Shown here one piece after another: positions 1 through 12,942 of a stretch of 64,000 bases of DNA. The stretch lies in the NCBI RefSeq assembly GCF_025698545.1, contig NC_068569.1, forward strand, positions 9,176,001 to 9,240,000, in the 5' to 3' direction. Origin of the DNA: Gossypium raimondii. Its lineage: Eukaryota > Streptophyta > Magnoliopsida > Malvales > Malvaceae. Under the pieces are notes generated by a model. It was not told the origin of the DNA and ran no database searches. It saw only the letters and a program-made list of their open reading frames with translations. Both the position numbers and the translations under genes were made by a program. The number at the start of each line of letters is the position of its first letter. The first letter of the stretch is position 1.

Positions 1-1615
<1,615 letters not shown>

Positions 1616-1627
1616 CATTTGTCACTC

Positions 1628-1648
1628 ACCTACTCCCGCCTACTTAAA
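1628..1648 (-). promoter_or_regulatory. Possible HCT core promoter with an AC-like element
   Basis: The plus strand reads ACCTACT at 1628-1634, which fits the secondary-wall MYB consensus ACC(A/T)A(A/C)(T/C) found in lignin-gene promoters. A minus-strand TATA-like TTTAAGTA lies at 1641-1648. A 7-base match is weak evidence alone, and it would lie close to or downstream of the TATA-like motif. Confidence 0.25.
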
Positions 1649-1649
1649 T

Positions 1650-4600
1650 TGACCACTCACAATTCGCCACCTAGCTTACTTCTTTGGATTTTGACTACTT
1701 TTCTTATCTAAACAAGGCTCATATTTTAAATGATTCGGGTCTCCGATAACAATTGTCTAGACCCGATTCAAATTAGTTGTTTTATTGTAGTTTCAATCTT
1801 GTTTTGTTATTATTTCAATATTATATATTTTTATTTTTTATTTTAGAGACATTTGTTTACTAAGTTGTAATTATTTTATAAAGATTTTTAATATATTTTT
1901 GATTTATTGAAAATATTTATTTTAATATTTTAGAGTATTTGATATATATATTTAAAAATTTTGTATAAAAATAATTAAAAAATTTTAATATGAGTAAGCG
2001 AACGAGCTTAGATATAGCATTTTAAATCTGAGTCAAACTTGAACAAAATTTTAAACCTATTTTTAAACACCACTCATTATCGGTCTAATTTATACCTTAT
2101 AAAGATCAAAAATTATAGTTGAAGAAAAATAAAATATTTCATTTTAAAAGAAAGGTTTAGGTTAATACGTCACTTCAAAACTTAATTTATTACCTTAAAA
2201 GAAAGGTAGGGTTAGATTACTTTTTATTTTTAGACAACACGCAGGTAAAACTTAAATGTAATTTTTGTGAAATGTATGATTAGTTGAGTGAGTTTTTGAA
2301 AATTAAAAAGAAAAGTTATCAAAATAAGAATTTTTTAATCTAAATATTAAAACAGGGAGTTTAAAAGATGAATAATATACACAAACCAAAGTATTGGTTG
2401 CAATTTGCATAATACTTTTCTTTGCGCCTTACTTGGAAAATGGAAAGTCCTTCAATTCAATTTCACCGGGGAAACAAGGGAAAAAAACAACCAACCAAGT
2501 TCGGCCTTTAACCAAAAACTGGGTCAACTCTCCTAGTCTTCCTGTTTCAAAGGGATTGAGACTAATCCAATTTTTGTGCCCAATATGAAATCAAATGAGA
2601 TGGACATTTTAATATAATTTCCTATTTTTTAACAGTTAAAATATTAATAATGTAAAAATAAATATATAAATAATTTTATATGGATATAATGAACTCCTAT
2701 TAATATATATAAATGCTTATAAAGAAATAAATCAACTTTATGATTTTCCAACCAAATTCCTTATTTTCAAACCAAACTAAATTTGTTAAAACAGTTAACC
2801 ATTTTTAAAAGATAAATTACTTTAACATTAAGCATTCTACATTTATCAAAACAATTGGTTGAAATATTTCATGACTTCTTGTATTTTGCATAAAATTGAA
2901 ATTTAGTTATTTTATTTTATTTTAAAATTTTAGTTATTTATTTTTCAAATTTTAAATTTAAATTTAACTGTTAATATTGTTAAAACTATTTTGTTAAATT
3001 TAGGTTCATTACAAATATCATTTTTAGTTACATTGTTAAAGGACTTTTTAGCAAATTTAACAATATTAACAATTAAAGTTGGATTTTGAAATTTGAAAAA
3101 TAAATAGACAAAATTCCTAGAAGTATAAGTACGGGGCTAAATTTAAATTTGTGATAAATACAAGGACTTATTGCATATTTTTAACTCAAAAAATTATGTA
3201 ACAAATATATTTTTAAATTTCATATAAAAGCTTAGTTAAAGTGATAAAATTAAATGTTTGTTATGTATGATATATTGGGTTCAAATCATGATTAAATTTT
3301 TATTGAGTTGTTTAAAAAAAAGATAAAAACATCCTCATAGAAATACAATTTTTAATGAATTGTAAGAGTAAAACAAAGCCCAAGCCATACTTGGGGCGAT
3401 AAACACCTTAACCATCAAGTCAACACATAAAATTTATTAAAAATTATATATAAGAAAGTAATTTAATAAATTCGGAATTAAATTGATATAATTATAAATA
3501 AATAACTCTTTCCATCTTATGTATTAGCCTTTCTTTTCCTCGTGTCTGTCAACAATATTTCTTTAAATTTTAAAGTTAAATATTTCAATTTTATAGACAA
3601 GTTATTTTAGTTCTTAGACGATTATATATATATAGTGGTGGATTTTAATTTTGACATTAATTTTATTATTTATTATTAATTTTTAAATAAACATAACTTT
3701 GCTCTCTTTTTTTATGTGTCAAGTCACCATATTAATTTTATCTTAACAAATAGTTTAGGATAAACACTAATCGATTGTTAAACCGATATTGGCTTTAATC
3801 CCGCTGATTAATGTGGTAGATGTTGGTATATGTAACCTTTCCACCTGATCCGCAAGATTACAATATATTATATTAACAAAAAAATATGAGAATCATTAGA
3901 TGAGAAATGAAGCTTAGAATATAATTACAATATTTTTTTAAAAAATGAAAATGCTTTTAAAAGTAAGAAAAGAAGAAGTTGGTGAGATGGTGACACGACG
4001 GTCGAATTGGTGCTCTATTTCCTTCCAAATCCCTAATGCGATTCACCAACTCTTATCTATTTACACACTATGTTATTTATTTTTTCAGTTGATATAGTTG
4101 AATCATAAACGTGGTGGGTCCTACGCTCTTCGTAGATTTGCTTTGTTTGCCTTCGTTTTGAGTGAGTATGATTCTGGTGGAAGGAGGTCGACGTTGCGTT
4201 TGCTTTGCGGTGCGGTTACCCTACCAGACATTGGAGGGTTGGTGAGACGCTAATGTCTGCAACCTCATCCGGTGGTCATACTATAAATTAAGAATCATTA
4301 TCCTACAATGTTCATTCATCTGGACAAACCAAGTTTGATTGCTTTTTGAAATATTGTCCACTCAATACCAATATTTTTAAAGGACAGTATTTAAAAATAT
4401 TATATTGAATTTTTTAATTAAAATATATCTAAATTGAGCATAAATTTATAAATCTTTGCAATGAAAATAAACTTTTATCGATTAATATAGTGTGTGGCAC
4501 AGTAAAATAAATAGTAATATAAAATATTTATTTAAATCATAAGATCGAATGAGAATGATATAAATATGCATATATATATATATATATAATTAGAAAAAAA

Positions 4601-5330
4601 ACAAAAATAAAGACTGGATCAAAATATTATACTAGTAGGTAAGCAGGAAAAATATACTGGTAGTTGATGCTTGTTTTCATAGTTTCCTTAAGACAGATTC
4701 GGCCACTCATTTGGTACCGAAGAAATGTTGGTAGACTCTCTCCCAGGATACAACAATAAGATGAGCACAACAGTAGCACGACATTCGTCTATCAACAAAA
4801 TTATTTGGTTTTAAATAAAATTCAAATGAAAAAAAATAAGCTGAGGAGGAAAAAATATTTACAAGTCCAGACATTTTACATTGCTCATGTTAGGTGTACC
4901 CCTACCCCAACAAGTTTGTACTTACACTCCTTGCATGTAAGAAAAAATATTAGTTCAATCATCTAATAATAATGAAGTTGATTCACATGTATAAACATAT
5001 TTTACACTTAATATCGAACCAATGTGGGACTAAGCTTTTCATTTTCTTTAACATAATTCACAAGTGGGTTACTTTGAGCATCAATTTCTCATTCATCACT
5101 TAACCATTTTGAGCATATGATATTCTATTGTAAAGGTCTCATGGAGTAGAATATAAAACTATAATTTTATGATTCAAATATCTACTTTTACTAATCGAGA
5201 ATATGCCTCAAAGCTTCCAAAAAATCCATTTTTTTTCCAACATAGTGAAATAAAAGTATTTTTACAATACTCATTATCTTTTTTCAGTAAAAAAGTACAG
5301 CATAAAGCGAAAACAATAATAAATTAAAGC
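1650..5330. other. A/T-rich intergenic DNA without recognisable genes
   Basis: Mostly low-complexity A/T-rich sequence with a short TA microsatellite near 4568-4588. A more GC-rich island at about 3980-4270 has no long frame; it contains a small hairpin with an 8-bp stem CAGACATT/AATGTCTG at 4225-4259. The 64-codon frame at 2394-2588 resembles nothing known to me. Confidence 0.5.
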
Positions 5331-5332
5331 TT

Positions 5333-5767
5333 AGCCCGGCATCGACACAACACGATCAACTATCAATAAGCTTTGAACCATAGTAGGGGGATCTTCAAAT
5401 ATCTATAGACTTGAACTTCCTGTTACAATGCATTTAGCCATCTGGTCAGCAACTCTGTTATGAGTCCTTGATATAGGGTGTATTCTTACTTTCCACTTTC
5501 TTCTTAGGAGTTGATGCAGAAACGTAATTTGACCAAATTGCTACTATCTCCCGCACCAGAGAGAAGTAAGTCCACTAGTAGAGCATTATCACATTCAGCC
5601 TCGACATGTCTAAATCCCTTTTCCCAAGCAATAGGAAGGCCTTCCAGAACCACTTTTGCCTTTACTTTAAAAAACAAACTCCTTACCAAACATCATTGAA
5701 AATCCACACGGGTAATTAACATTCGAGTCTCTAAGTACACCTCCAATAGATGCAGTAGAACTAGTGG
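5333..5767 (-). pseudogene. LINE RNase H (RVT_3-like) remnant, 3' part
   Basis: Minus-strand reading gives TASIGGVLRDSN and CGFSMMFGKEFVF, then a frameshift, then KAKVVLEGLPIAWEKGF, HVEAECDNALLVDLLLSG and, in another frame, RIHPISRTHNRVADQMAK. This is the order of a plant non-LTR retrotransposon RNase H domain. Frameshifts and stops show it is dead. The 5' part lies at 8574-8815, separated by the solo LTR at 5773-8573. Confidence 0.75.
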
Positions 5768-6235
5768 TTGAATGCAACACCCCGAACCCGTGTCCATCGC
5801 CGGATTAGAGTTACGAGGCATTATCGATCAAAACCCAACTCAGAACTATCTTTTATTTTATAATTTATTCATAAATTAGACTAACTCAATCACGAAATTT
5901 CATTATATTTTTTTTGATCAAATTCAAATAGCATTCATCCACTCGCTCGATAAGTCATCTCATATATATATAAATATATATAAGCACATAACCAATTAAA
6001 ATCAAACATGCATCATTAATCAAATTACATATACCAACCATGTTTCAAAATTCAACCATATTATTATCATTTACCTAATCAAAATTTGATATCATTCAAA
6101 TTCTTAAAACATTTCAAACATATTTGGTTATATATATATCATAAACCAAGCATATATCAAAACATCTATTCGTACACATTTATTTCATTTCAATTTACTA
6201 ACTATACTACATATTACAACATAGGTAATCTACCA

Positions 6236-6470
6236 TGTTTGGACAGCTTTTATACACCAAATTGGACAGCATTTTTACACCAAAATTGGACAGCATATAG
6301 ACACCAAATTGGGCAGCATATATATACCCAAATATATATACCAAATTGGACAGCATTTTTACACTAAAATTGGATAGCATATAGACACCAAATTGGGCAG
6401 CATATATATACCAAATTGGACAGCATTTTTACACCCAAATTGGACAGCATATAGACACCGAATTGGACTT
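6236..6470. repeat. Minisatellite inside solo LTR A
   Basis: Variants of ACACCAAATTGGACAGCATA recur about eight times, with alternating spacers such as TTTTTACACC and TAGACACC. The open frames on both strands here (6086-6367, 6359-6610) arise from the repeat and are not genes. Confidence 0.8.
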
Positions 6471-7214
6471 GAATCGAATAATAACAATCCACATTTGCAA
6501 TTCCTACCACAAATATATATATCATGAAGCATAAATTTTTCCAACATGAACATATACCATGACCGAACATACAAAAAAAACATAAACATCATTTCTAGCC
6601 ATTTTCGCATGGCTTTATATTTACAATTTCAAAATTTAACCAAAACAAGTACTAGCCTATACATGCCATATGTTCAAAAGTTTAAATTTTATAGATACCG
6701 ATAAACGAACGATAGTGTGATTGATTTCGCTGACAATCCCCGAGCCCGTAATTAACTTCCAAAATCTATAAAACCAAGGAAAACACATATACACAGTAAG
6801 CTATCATGGCTTAGTAAGTCATAAGCAATTAAACAATTTAATGACGTTAATAATACAATAACAAAACCGAATAATGCAAACATATTCATATGTACATATT
6901 CGAGCTTGCAAAATTTAAATATCAATTATGTAACTATGAACAAATTTCAACTTGGCCGAATATACCTGTAAATAATAACATAGTTATTATTCTTCATTTT
7001 CAAATCATATACTCATTCTTTACCGAATGTACTCATTCATATATAACTGCATATAAAACATAATTTTGACTTCACATACACTTACCCTGTGGCCGAATAT
7101 ATATAGGCTTTTCACACACACATACTTTCATTTACATCATATACTTTTGTATCCCAATTGACATAACCAACTAACTTTGATAGCATATATTAATTAAATA
7201 TTACATACTTATAC

Positions 7215-7375
7215 CAAATTGATCTTAATTTCGCACACTTAGTGCCCGTTATTTAACATCATTATTTAGTTTCGCACACTTAGTGCTCATTATTCAACCT
7301 CATCATTTAATTCGTACACTTAGTGCTAATCATTTAGCCGTAGCTATTTCATACTCGCACACTCAATGCTAAATA
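7215..7375. repeat. Second tandem repeat in solo LTR A
   Basis: The phrase TCGCACACTTAGTGCTCATT recurs about four times with a unit of roughly 45 bp and base changes between copies. Counted from the element's own 5' end, it sits near the middle of the LTR, like the tandem repeats in LTRs B, C and D. Confidence 0.7.
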
Positions 7376-8573
7376 TCAACAAATCACATTCACATATATC
7401 CCTACTTCTCAAACATATACACATTCGGCTACCACATATATATATATATATGTATTTTGCATATTTCATTTCAGCATATATAATTAATATTTATCTAAAA
7501 TTTACAACGCTATTTGCTTATAAACTTACCTCGGATATCGTCGATTGTTAAATCGGCTACTCGACCACTTTTGTCTTTCCCCGATCCAAATCCGATTTCT
7601 TTAATTCTTGATCTAAACATATTCAAATTAAGCTTATTTAAACATCATTCTATTCAATTTAACCTAAAAAAACATGAATGGGAAAATTATAATTTTGCCC
7701 CTAACATTTCACACTTTTTACAATTTAATCCTTTTTGTTCAAAACACAAGATACACAAAATTTAACTACACTCCTAATGGCCGAATATTCCTAGTGTCCA
7801 TACAAGTTTGTATTTTTCATTTGTTTAGCATTTTATCCCCTTGAAAAATTTATTTTCACAAATTAACCCTAATTACTCAATTTCACCAAAAATTCAAAAC
7901 AATACATGTTAATCTAACAAATATCTTTCATATTTCACCTACTAGCATCATAAAACTCAAGCATTCATCAATGGAACATTTTAAAATTATCCACAATTCA
8001 CAAAATTAAGACATGCGTTTTGAAGAACACGAAGCAACGATCTCAAAAACGTAAAAATTATCAAAAACCCAACAAAATACATACCTAAATCAAGGAATAC
8101 AAGTGCCGAATCTAGCTTTCCTCTTTTCTTTCTTTTCTTTTGAAGTTTAGGCTATTTTATGAACATTAGCATGTTTCTTTTTATTTTGTGTTTTATTTTA
8201 TTATCATTATACTAACATTATTATTTTACTAAGTTAACCTTTACTAATATGCATATATAACATATAATATAAGGTCATTCTTGACCATTACCATCCACTA
8301 CTTATATAGTGGGCTAATTGCATCATAGAACCTCCAAATTATAAAGACAACAACAATTAGGCTCTTTCATAATTAACCATTAATTTTTTTTATTACGCGA
8401 TTAAGCCCTATTCTCAAATTAAGCACCCAAACAATAAAATAAATTCATGAAACTTTCACACATGTAAATTCACACATAATAAACACAGAAAATAATATTA
8501 AAATATTTTTCAGACTTAGATTTGTGGTCCTGAAACCACTACGTCCCATTAGGGTCGAAATTGGGCTGTTACA

Positions 8574-8815
8574 TTGAAACTACATCATCAGTGTTAAGTT
8601 TTATCCATCCTCTCTCCGGTCGAGACCAATGCAACAGCGTACGCATAGGACTGGGTTGAACCAACTTCAGTGCTAGCTCAGCATAACTCCTCTCCCAATA
8701 ATAACCTGTATCTAGAATGGCTTGAACACAACTATGACTATTAAAAAAAATAAAGAGATTACAATCCTTCCAAATCAACCAGCAAATTATTGAAATTAGA
8801 GTTTACCAAATTGTG
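8574..8815 (-). pseudogene. LINE RNase H remnant, 5' part
   Basis: The minus strand encodes HSCVQAILDTGYYWERSYAE and WSRPERGWIKLNTDDVVS, the start of the retrotransposon RNase H domain; the usual LNTDGA reads LNTDDV here. Dropping the solo LTR and one TTGAA copy joins this piece in frame to the block at 5767 and below. Confidence 0.75.
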
Positions 8816-10985
8816 TCATTATTACAATAATACATAACATAAAATTAAGAATTATTTAAAAATCGAGAATTTCAAGCACAACATGGTTAATAGAATACAA
8901 ACACAATCATTGTATGAATATTCAAATTACTAGTAAGATAGATTTGGAGTAGGTTGGAATGCAAGCATTGTAATAATTACTAATAGCTAGCCCAGCACTC
9001 AGATATTTCTATTTATGAAGTGTACTTTTGTATAAGGTTTTGAGAGTAAAGAGTATTTGGATTTGAAATTTGTAGTGAGGCTCAAAACCAGAATTGGGCT
9101 TAAACTGAAATGGAAACATAAACAAGGGTCTCGTGACTAAATTAAAACTCCAAAACCAATTGGTGTGTGGGAGATGGAAGGAATGGATGAGCCAGGTGGG
9201 TTAGAGCTATTCCTCCAACTCTAAAAAATTATATTTGTTTAAAATATGAGTGGATTCTTATTTTATTTGAATATATTATGTAATTTATATAATACAATAT
9301 TTTTACATTTAATTTTAATAATTTTATTTAAAAATTTAAATATCAAGTTAAAAATAACATATACTGAATGAGATTGAATTAATCAAATGAATTTTGATAT
9401 GATTAATGGCACGATTATATATTTAATCATTAATAAAGCAACTTTTTGTTCTTAAAAATAAACTCCAAAACCAATTAACTTAATTTGTTCAATTCTATTT
9501 CCAAATAATTCTTTACATATCCGTATAACATGTAATCAATATATCACTCTATATAAGGATTCTTTGAACATGATATTTTAACTAAAATAATAAAAAAAGT
9601 TTATTTAAATTAATTGTATACGTAAGAATATCAGTATGAAAATAATTTTCTCATTTTTATTTTAAAGATAAAATGACTTGACCGGCTAAGCTTCAGCTTT
9701 CTTTTTCCGGCTAAGCTTCAGCTTTCTTTTAAAAAATAAAACCAAGGCTTAAAAGGTACCTAGGATTTAATTTTAAAATTAACTTCTTTTATCATTTATT
9801 ATTAAATGTGATAATAAGATACATTGTATTTTCAATAAAAGAAAAATTAAGCTCGACCATTTGAGATGAGGAGCAACCATATATATATATATATATATCC
9901 TTCTTTTTATATTATTATTTGGTACAAAAACAAAACTAAAATATTTTTTTTATTTAAGCAAATAATACTTATCACTAAAAAGAATCATAAACAATGAATA
10001 CATAAACATGACACATAATACATAGAATACATAAAAAAAACTATAAGCTGATGCACCAATGCCATTGTTTACAAAAAAAGCCCAAATAAAGGAGGGAAAT
10101 TGACAATATCGAAACATTAAAAAGAGTCGGAAACAATCCAAAAATACACCAACTTGATCAGATCAGATATATTTGCATCTTAGCCTCCCTATCCGAAGAC
10201 CAACCCGATGATACCAATCAATTAAGAAATCATTGTCAAAAGTCCCAGGTCATCCACTGCATCAATGATGCACAAAATTCAAGTATCTAATGATCTATCT
10301 TTCTCATAATCTTAGAGTTTAATTTTGTAAACACTCTTCTGATGAGGTTTGTTAAGAACAATTTCTGATAAATTTAATAATGCTTTTACCTTAACAAATT
10401 TCAGATGTACCAAAAATACAACTAAAAGACAAAAGGAATAAATGAAAATTAAAATCATCATTAGTTTAAGAGAAAACATGATGAACAAGAATCAACTTTT
10501 AAAAGAAAGTAAATTAGTGGGTTGAAACTAAAACCTAAAGATTAAAAAAACATTTGTTGAAAAGGTTGCAGCCGATAATCAACCCAAAGATTGGTGCTAC
10601 CTTCGGCAAGACCAAGTATTGGTTTGAAGAAAGTTGAGTCGCAATAATTTTCTAAAATAGAAAAAGAAAAGAAAAGTGGAAATTTAATTACTAATACTAA
10701 TGTATTCTTAGTTTTAAGTAAATATTATTATAAAATTTATATAAAAATGTCCAACTATGATCACATTCTTTATTTTGGTCATTTACCATTAAGTTAATAA
10801 CAAAAATAATGGAATGATCTTTTTCTAATTGACATAATAATACATTTAATTCTTAATACTTATTTATTCTATCAATTTGATCATAATTCTAAATAATTCA
10901 ATAATTTAACTCTTCACATTTACAAATTCTATTAATTTTATCCTAACAAAAACTTTTTGCTTTTAAAATAAAGGTTTACAAATTC
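8816..10985. other. A/T-rich intergenic DNA
   Basis: No gene recognised. A 25-bp direct duplication based on CCGGCTAAGCTTCAGC lies at about 9682-9730, and a TA microsatellite at about 9881-9898. The minus frame at 9950-10141 is A/T-driven and unconvincing. Confidence 0.5.
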
Positions 10986-11158
10986 CTACTGCTTCTTTGA
11001 TCGAGCATGGCAATTTTGAAACCAAATAGCTACTTGTTGGGATTGTAGTCTAAGTTATTTTGCTAGTCACAACTTCTTATCTAATTCAAGTTTGTTTCAA
11101 CCTCAATGATCCTATTAAGAAACTCAATTTGAGTCATTATAAGTCGTATTTTCTTTTC
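10986..11158 (-). pseudogene. HD-Zip class I homeobox fragment (decayed)
   Basis: Minus-strand translation shows EKKIRLIMTQIEFLNRIIEV, then after a frameshift NKLELDKKL, stop, LAK, stop, LRLQSQQVAIWFQN, CHARSKKQ. This follows the plant HD-Zip order (EKKRRL, ENKLEPERK, LAKELGLQPRQVA, WFQNRRARWK), including the helix-3 core WFQN. Two internal stops, one frameshift and the loss of the RRARW residues show it cannot make a working homeodomain. No leucine zipper is visible beside it; the break is close to the usual HD-Zip intron position. Confidence 0.7.
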
Positions 11159-12088
11159 ACTTGGTGACTGACACTATCCATCCAAATTATTATCTCCTCT
11201 GTTAACATACTCATATTTCATGATTGCCTTTTTACATCATTGATTAAATCACAGGTAAAACAACATAAAAATCAGATGATTTTACTATGTAAATACCAAT
11301 CATCCAATCTTTTACAAACTTCATTATTAATGAGTGTTCTCAAGCAAGGGGTATATGTAATATCCAAATGCTACAACAACAAAAACTGCAAGAAGGTGAT
11401 AAACGTTTCCGCTTTAACACTCGGTCTTTCTAAAACTGTAGCGCGACTCTGTTCTGAACAGTATAATGAAAAAAAGTAGAGATATTGTTGTTGACAATTA
11501 GCTTTCCTACTCGAGAACAATCATTCTTTCAAATTAACCCAACTATAAGCAAATACAGAAGGAAAAATCAAAAGCTAAAAGTAAAGAGAAAGAAACCCCA
11601 AGTCTGACACAAAACAAAGGTCAGTTTTTTTTTAATCTCTTTAATTCCCTTAAATTCTTCTCTTCTTGTTCCATGATTTTATTTTATTATTTATTTCAGG
11701 GTTTTTTCTACTCTTAATATTAAATTGTTGTGTGTTCTTTAAAACCTGAAAAAGTAAGTTGATTCTTTCTTTTCTTTCTTCAAACTTTTTAAAAGAATTT
11801 GAAGAATTTGTAAATGTGAAGTGTTAAATTTATTAAATTATTTAAAATTAGGATTATATTGATAAAATATATATGTATTAAGGACTAAAAGTGTTATATA
11901 TCAGTTAGAAAAAAGGCCACCTTATTATTTTCATTATTAATTTAAAGAGGACCAAAACAAGAATGAATACAAGCATTAATGGATATATTAAAAATTTTAA
12001 AAGTTGAGATACCAAAATAAAAATATATGCATTGTTGAGTGACAATTTGTATAGTTTATCCAAACAAAAGTGCCCGAAGTTAACGCAG
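11159..12088. other. Intergenic, nothing coding recognised
   Basis: A/T-rich sequence. The plus frame 11240-11479 (79 codons) has no recognisable domain. No other signal is convincing. Confidence 0.4.
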
Positions 12089-12096
12089 CACGTGTC
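12089..12096 (+). promoter_or_regulatory. G-box/ABRE-type motif upstream of the PP2C
   Basis: CACGTGTC lies about 150 bp before the inferred donor of the PP2C leader intron, so close to the likely transcription start. It matches the ACGTGTC abscisic-acid element core bound by bZIP factors. No clear TATA box is seen nearby. Confidence 0.4.
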
Positions 12097-12942
12097 GTAG
12101 CCCCGGTTCATTTGGCTCGAAAAATGATTATCAGAGAACAGATGAAAGAAAATAAAACAGTAACAGTGTCTCTAACAGTAACAGATCCATTCTCATCTCT
12201 CTCTCTGAAAACCCGTACGGACTCTCTAATTGCCAACAAGTGAGTTTCATTTTCGCATCGATTATCATAAATACAAATTTCAATTCGATCTCCATTAGAC
12301 GCGTTTCTCAATTTCAATTCATTTTATTTATTTTACTTTGTTAGATCTGTTTGGTACCTGGAAAAACCAAAGAAAATGAAAAGAAATGCATGTTGATTGA
12401 CGGGAACTTTTTGTTCCTCTAGGCTCGACTTTCTGCATCATCAAAACGGGAGAAATTAGGTTGTTATAGCCGCCTTGATGTTGATTTTTGATTCGGACAT
12501 GTTTGCTCCAAACGATTTTGATTATTAATAAATCTTTTGAACTAGAAAAAGGATAGTGATATTGTTGTCCTAGTTTGATTCGATCTCTTTTAACATTTAT
12601 TAACTGTGTTTTGACATGCGGTTTTGTGTTAATCTATTGAAATGTATTACCATTTTGTTAGTTAATGGAGTTAGGCCGTGCGCAAATGTTAAAGAATTAA
12701 GCTTGCCATATGTTCATACCACACAATATTCGCATATATTATATCTACAAGCTTTTGTGCGGAGTGGCGAGGAATTGTGCATATATTCTACATACTTTAA
12801 TGTTTAAAGATATGTAAGGCAGAAACAATTGATTTCTTTGTGCAAGCATATGCATGTGCTTGTGTCATTTGTTTCAATGTATGGAAGTAGAAATTTAATA
12901 TAGAATATGTGACCTGATAGTTTTTATTGGTTTATTCAGGAA
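12097..12942 (+). other. PP2C 5' leader and leader intron
   Basis: A leader exon with a CT-rich tract ends ...GCCAACAA at 12239 with a GTGAGT donor at 12240. The intron ends TTTATTCAG at 12939, three bases before the ATG at 12943. The transcription start is not determined. The small frame at 12616-12807 lies in this intron and is not supported as a gene. Confidence 0.65.

Larger units (their letters stand above)
5773..8573 (-). mobile_element. Solo LTR A (2.8 kb)
   Basis: The element begins TGCAACACCCC and ends GGGCTGTTACA, so it has TG...CA ends, and it is flanked by the 5-bp target duplication TTGAA (5768-5772 and 8574-8578). It is in the opposite orientation to the related LTRs at 22597 and 35628: its left end, with the CGCCGGA block, corresponds to their right ends. 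No gag-pol frame is present, so it is a solo LTR, probably Ty3/Gypsy-type (lineage inferred). It holds two tandem-repeat patches, at about 6236-6470 and 7215-7375. Confidence 0.85.

Noticed and set aside
2394-2588. 64-codon frame in the left spacer
   Set aside because: No recognisable domain, and isolated in repetitive A/T-rich DNA.
6359-6610. Minus-strand frames with repeated Cys/Val/Gln
   Set aside because: Translation of the minisatellite inside solo LTR A.
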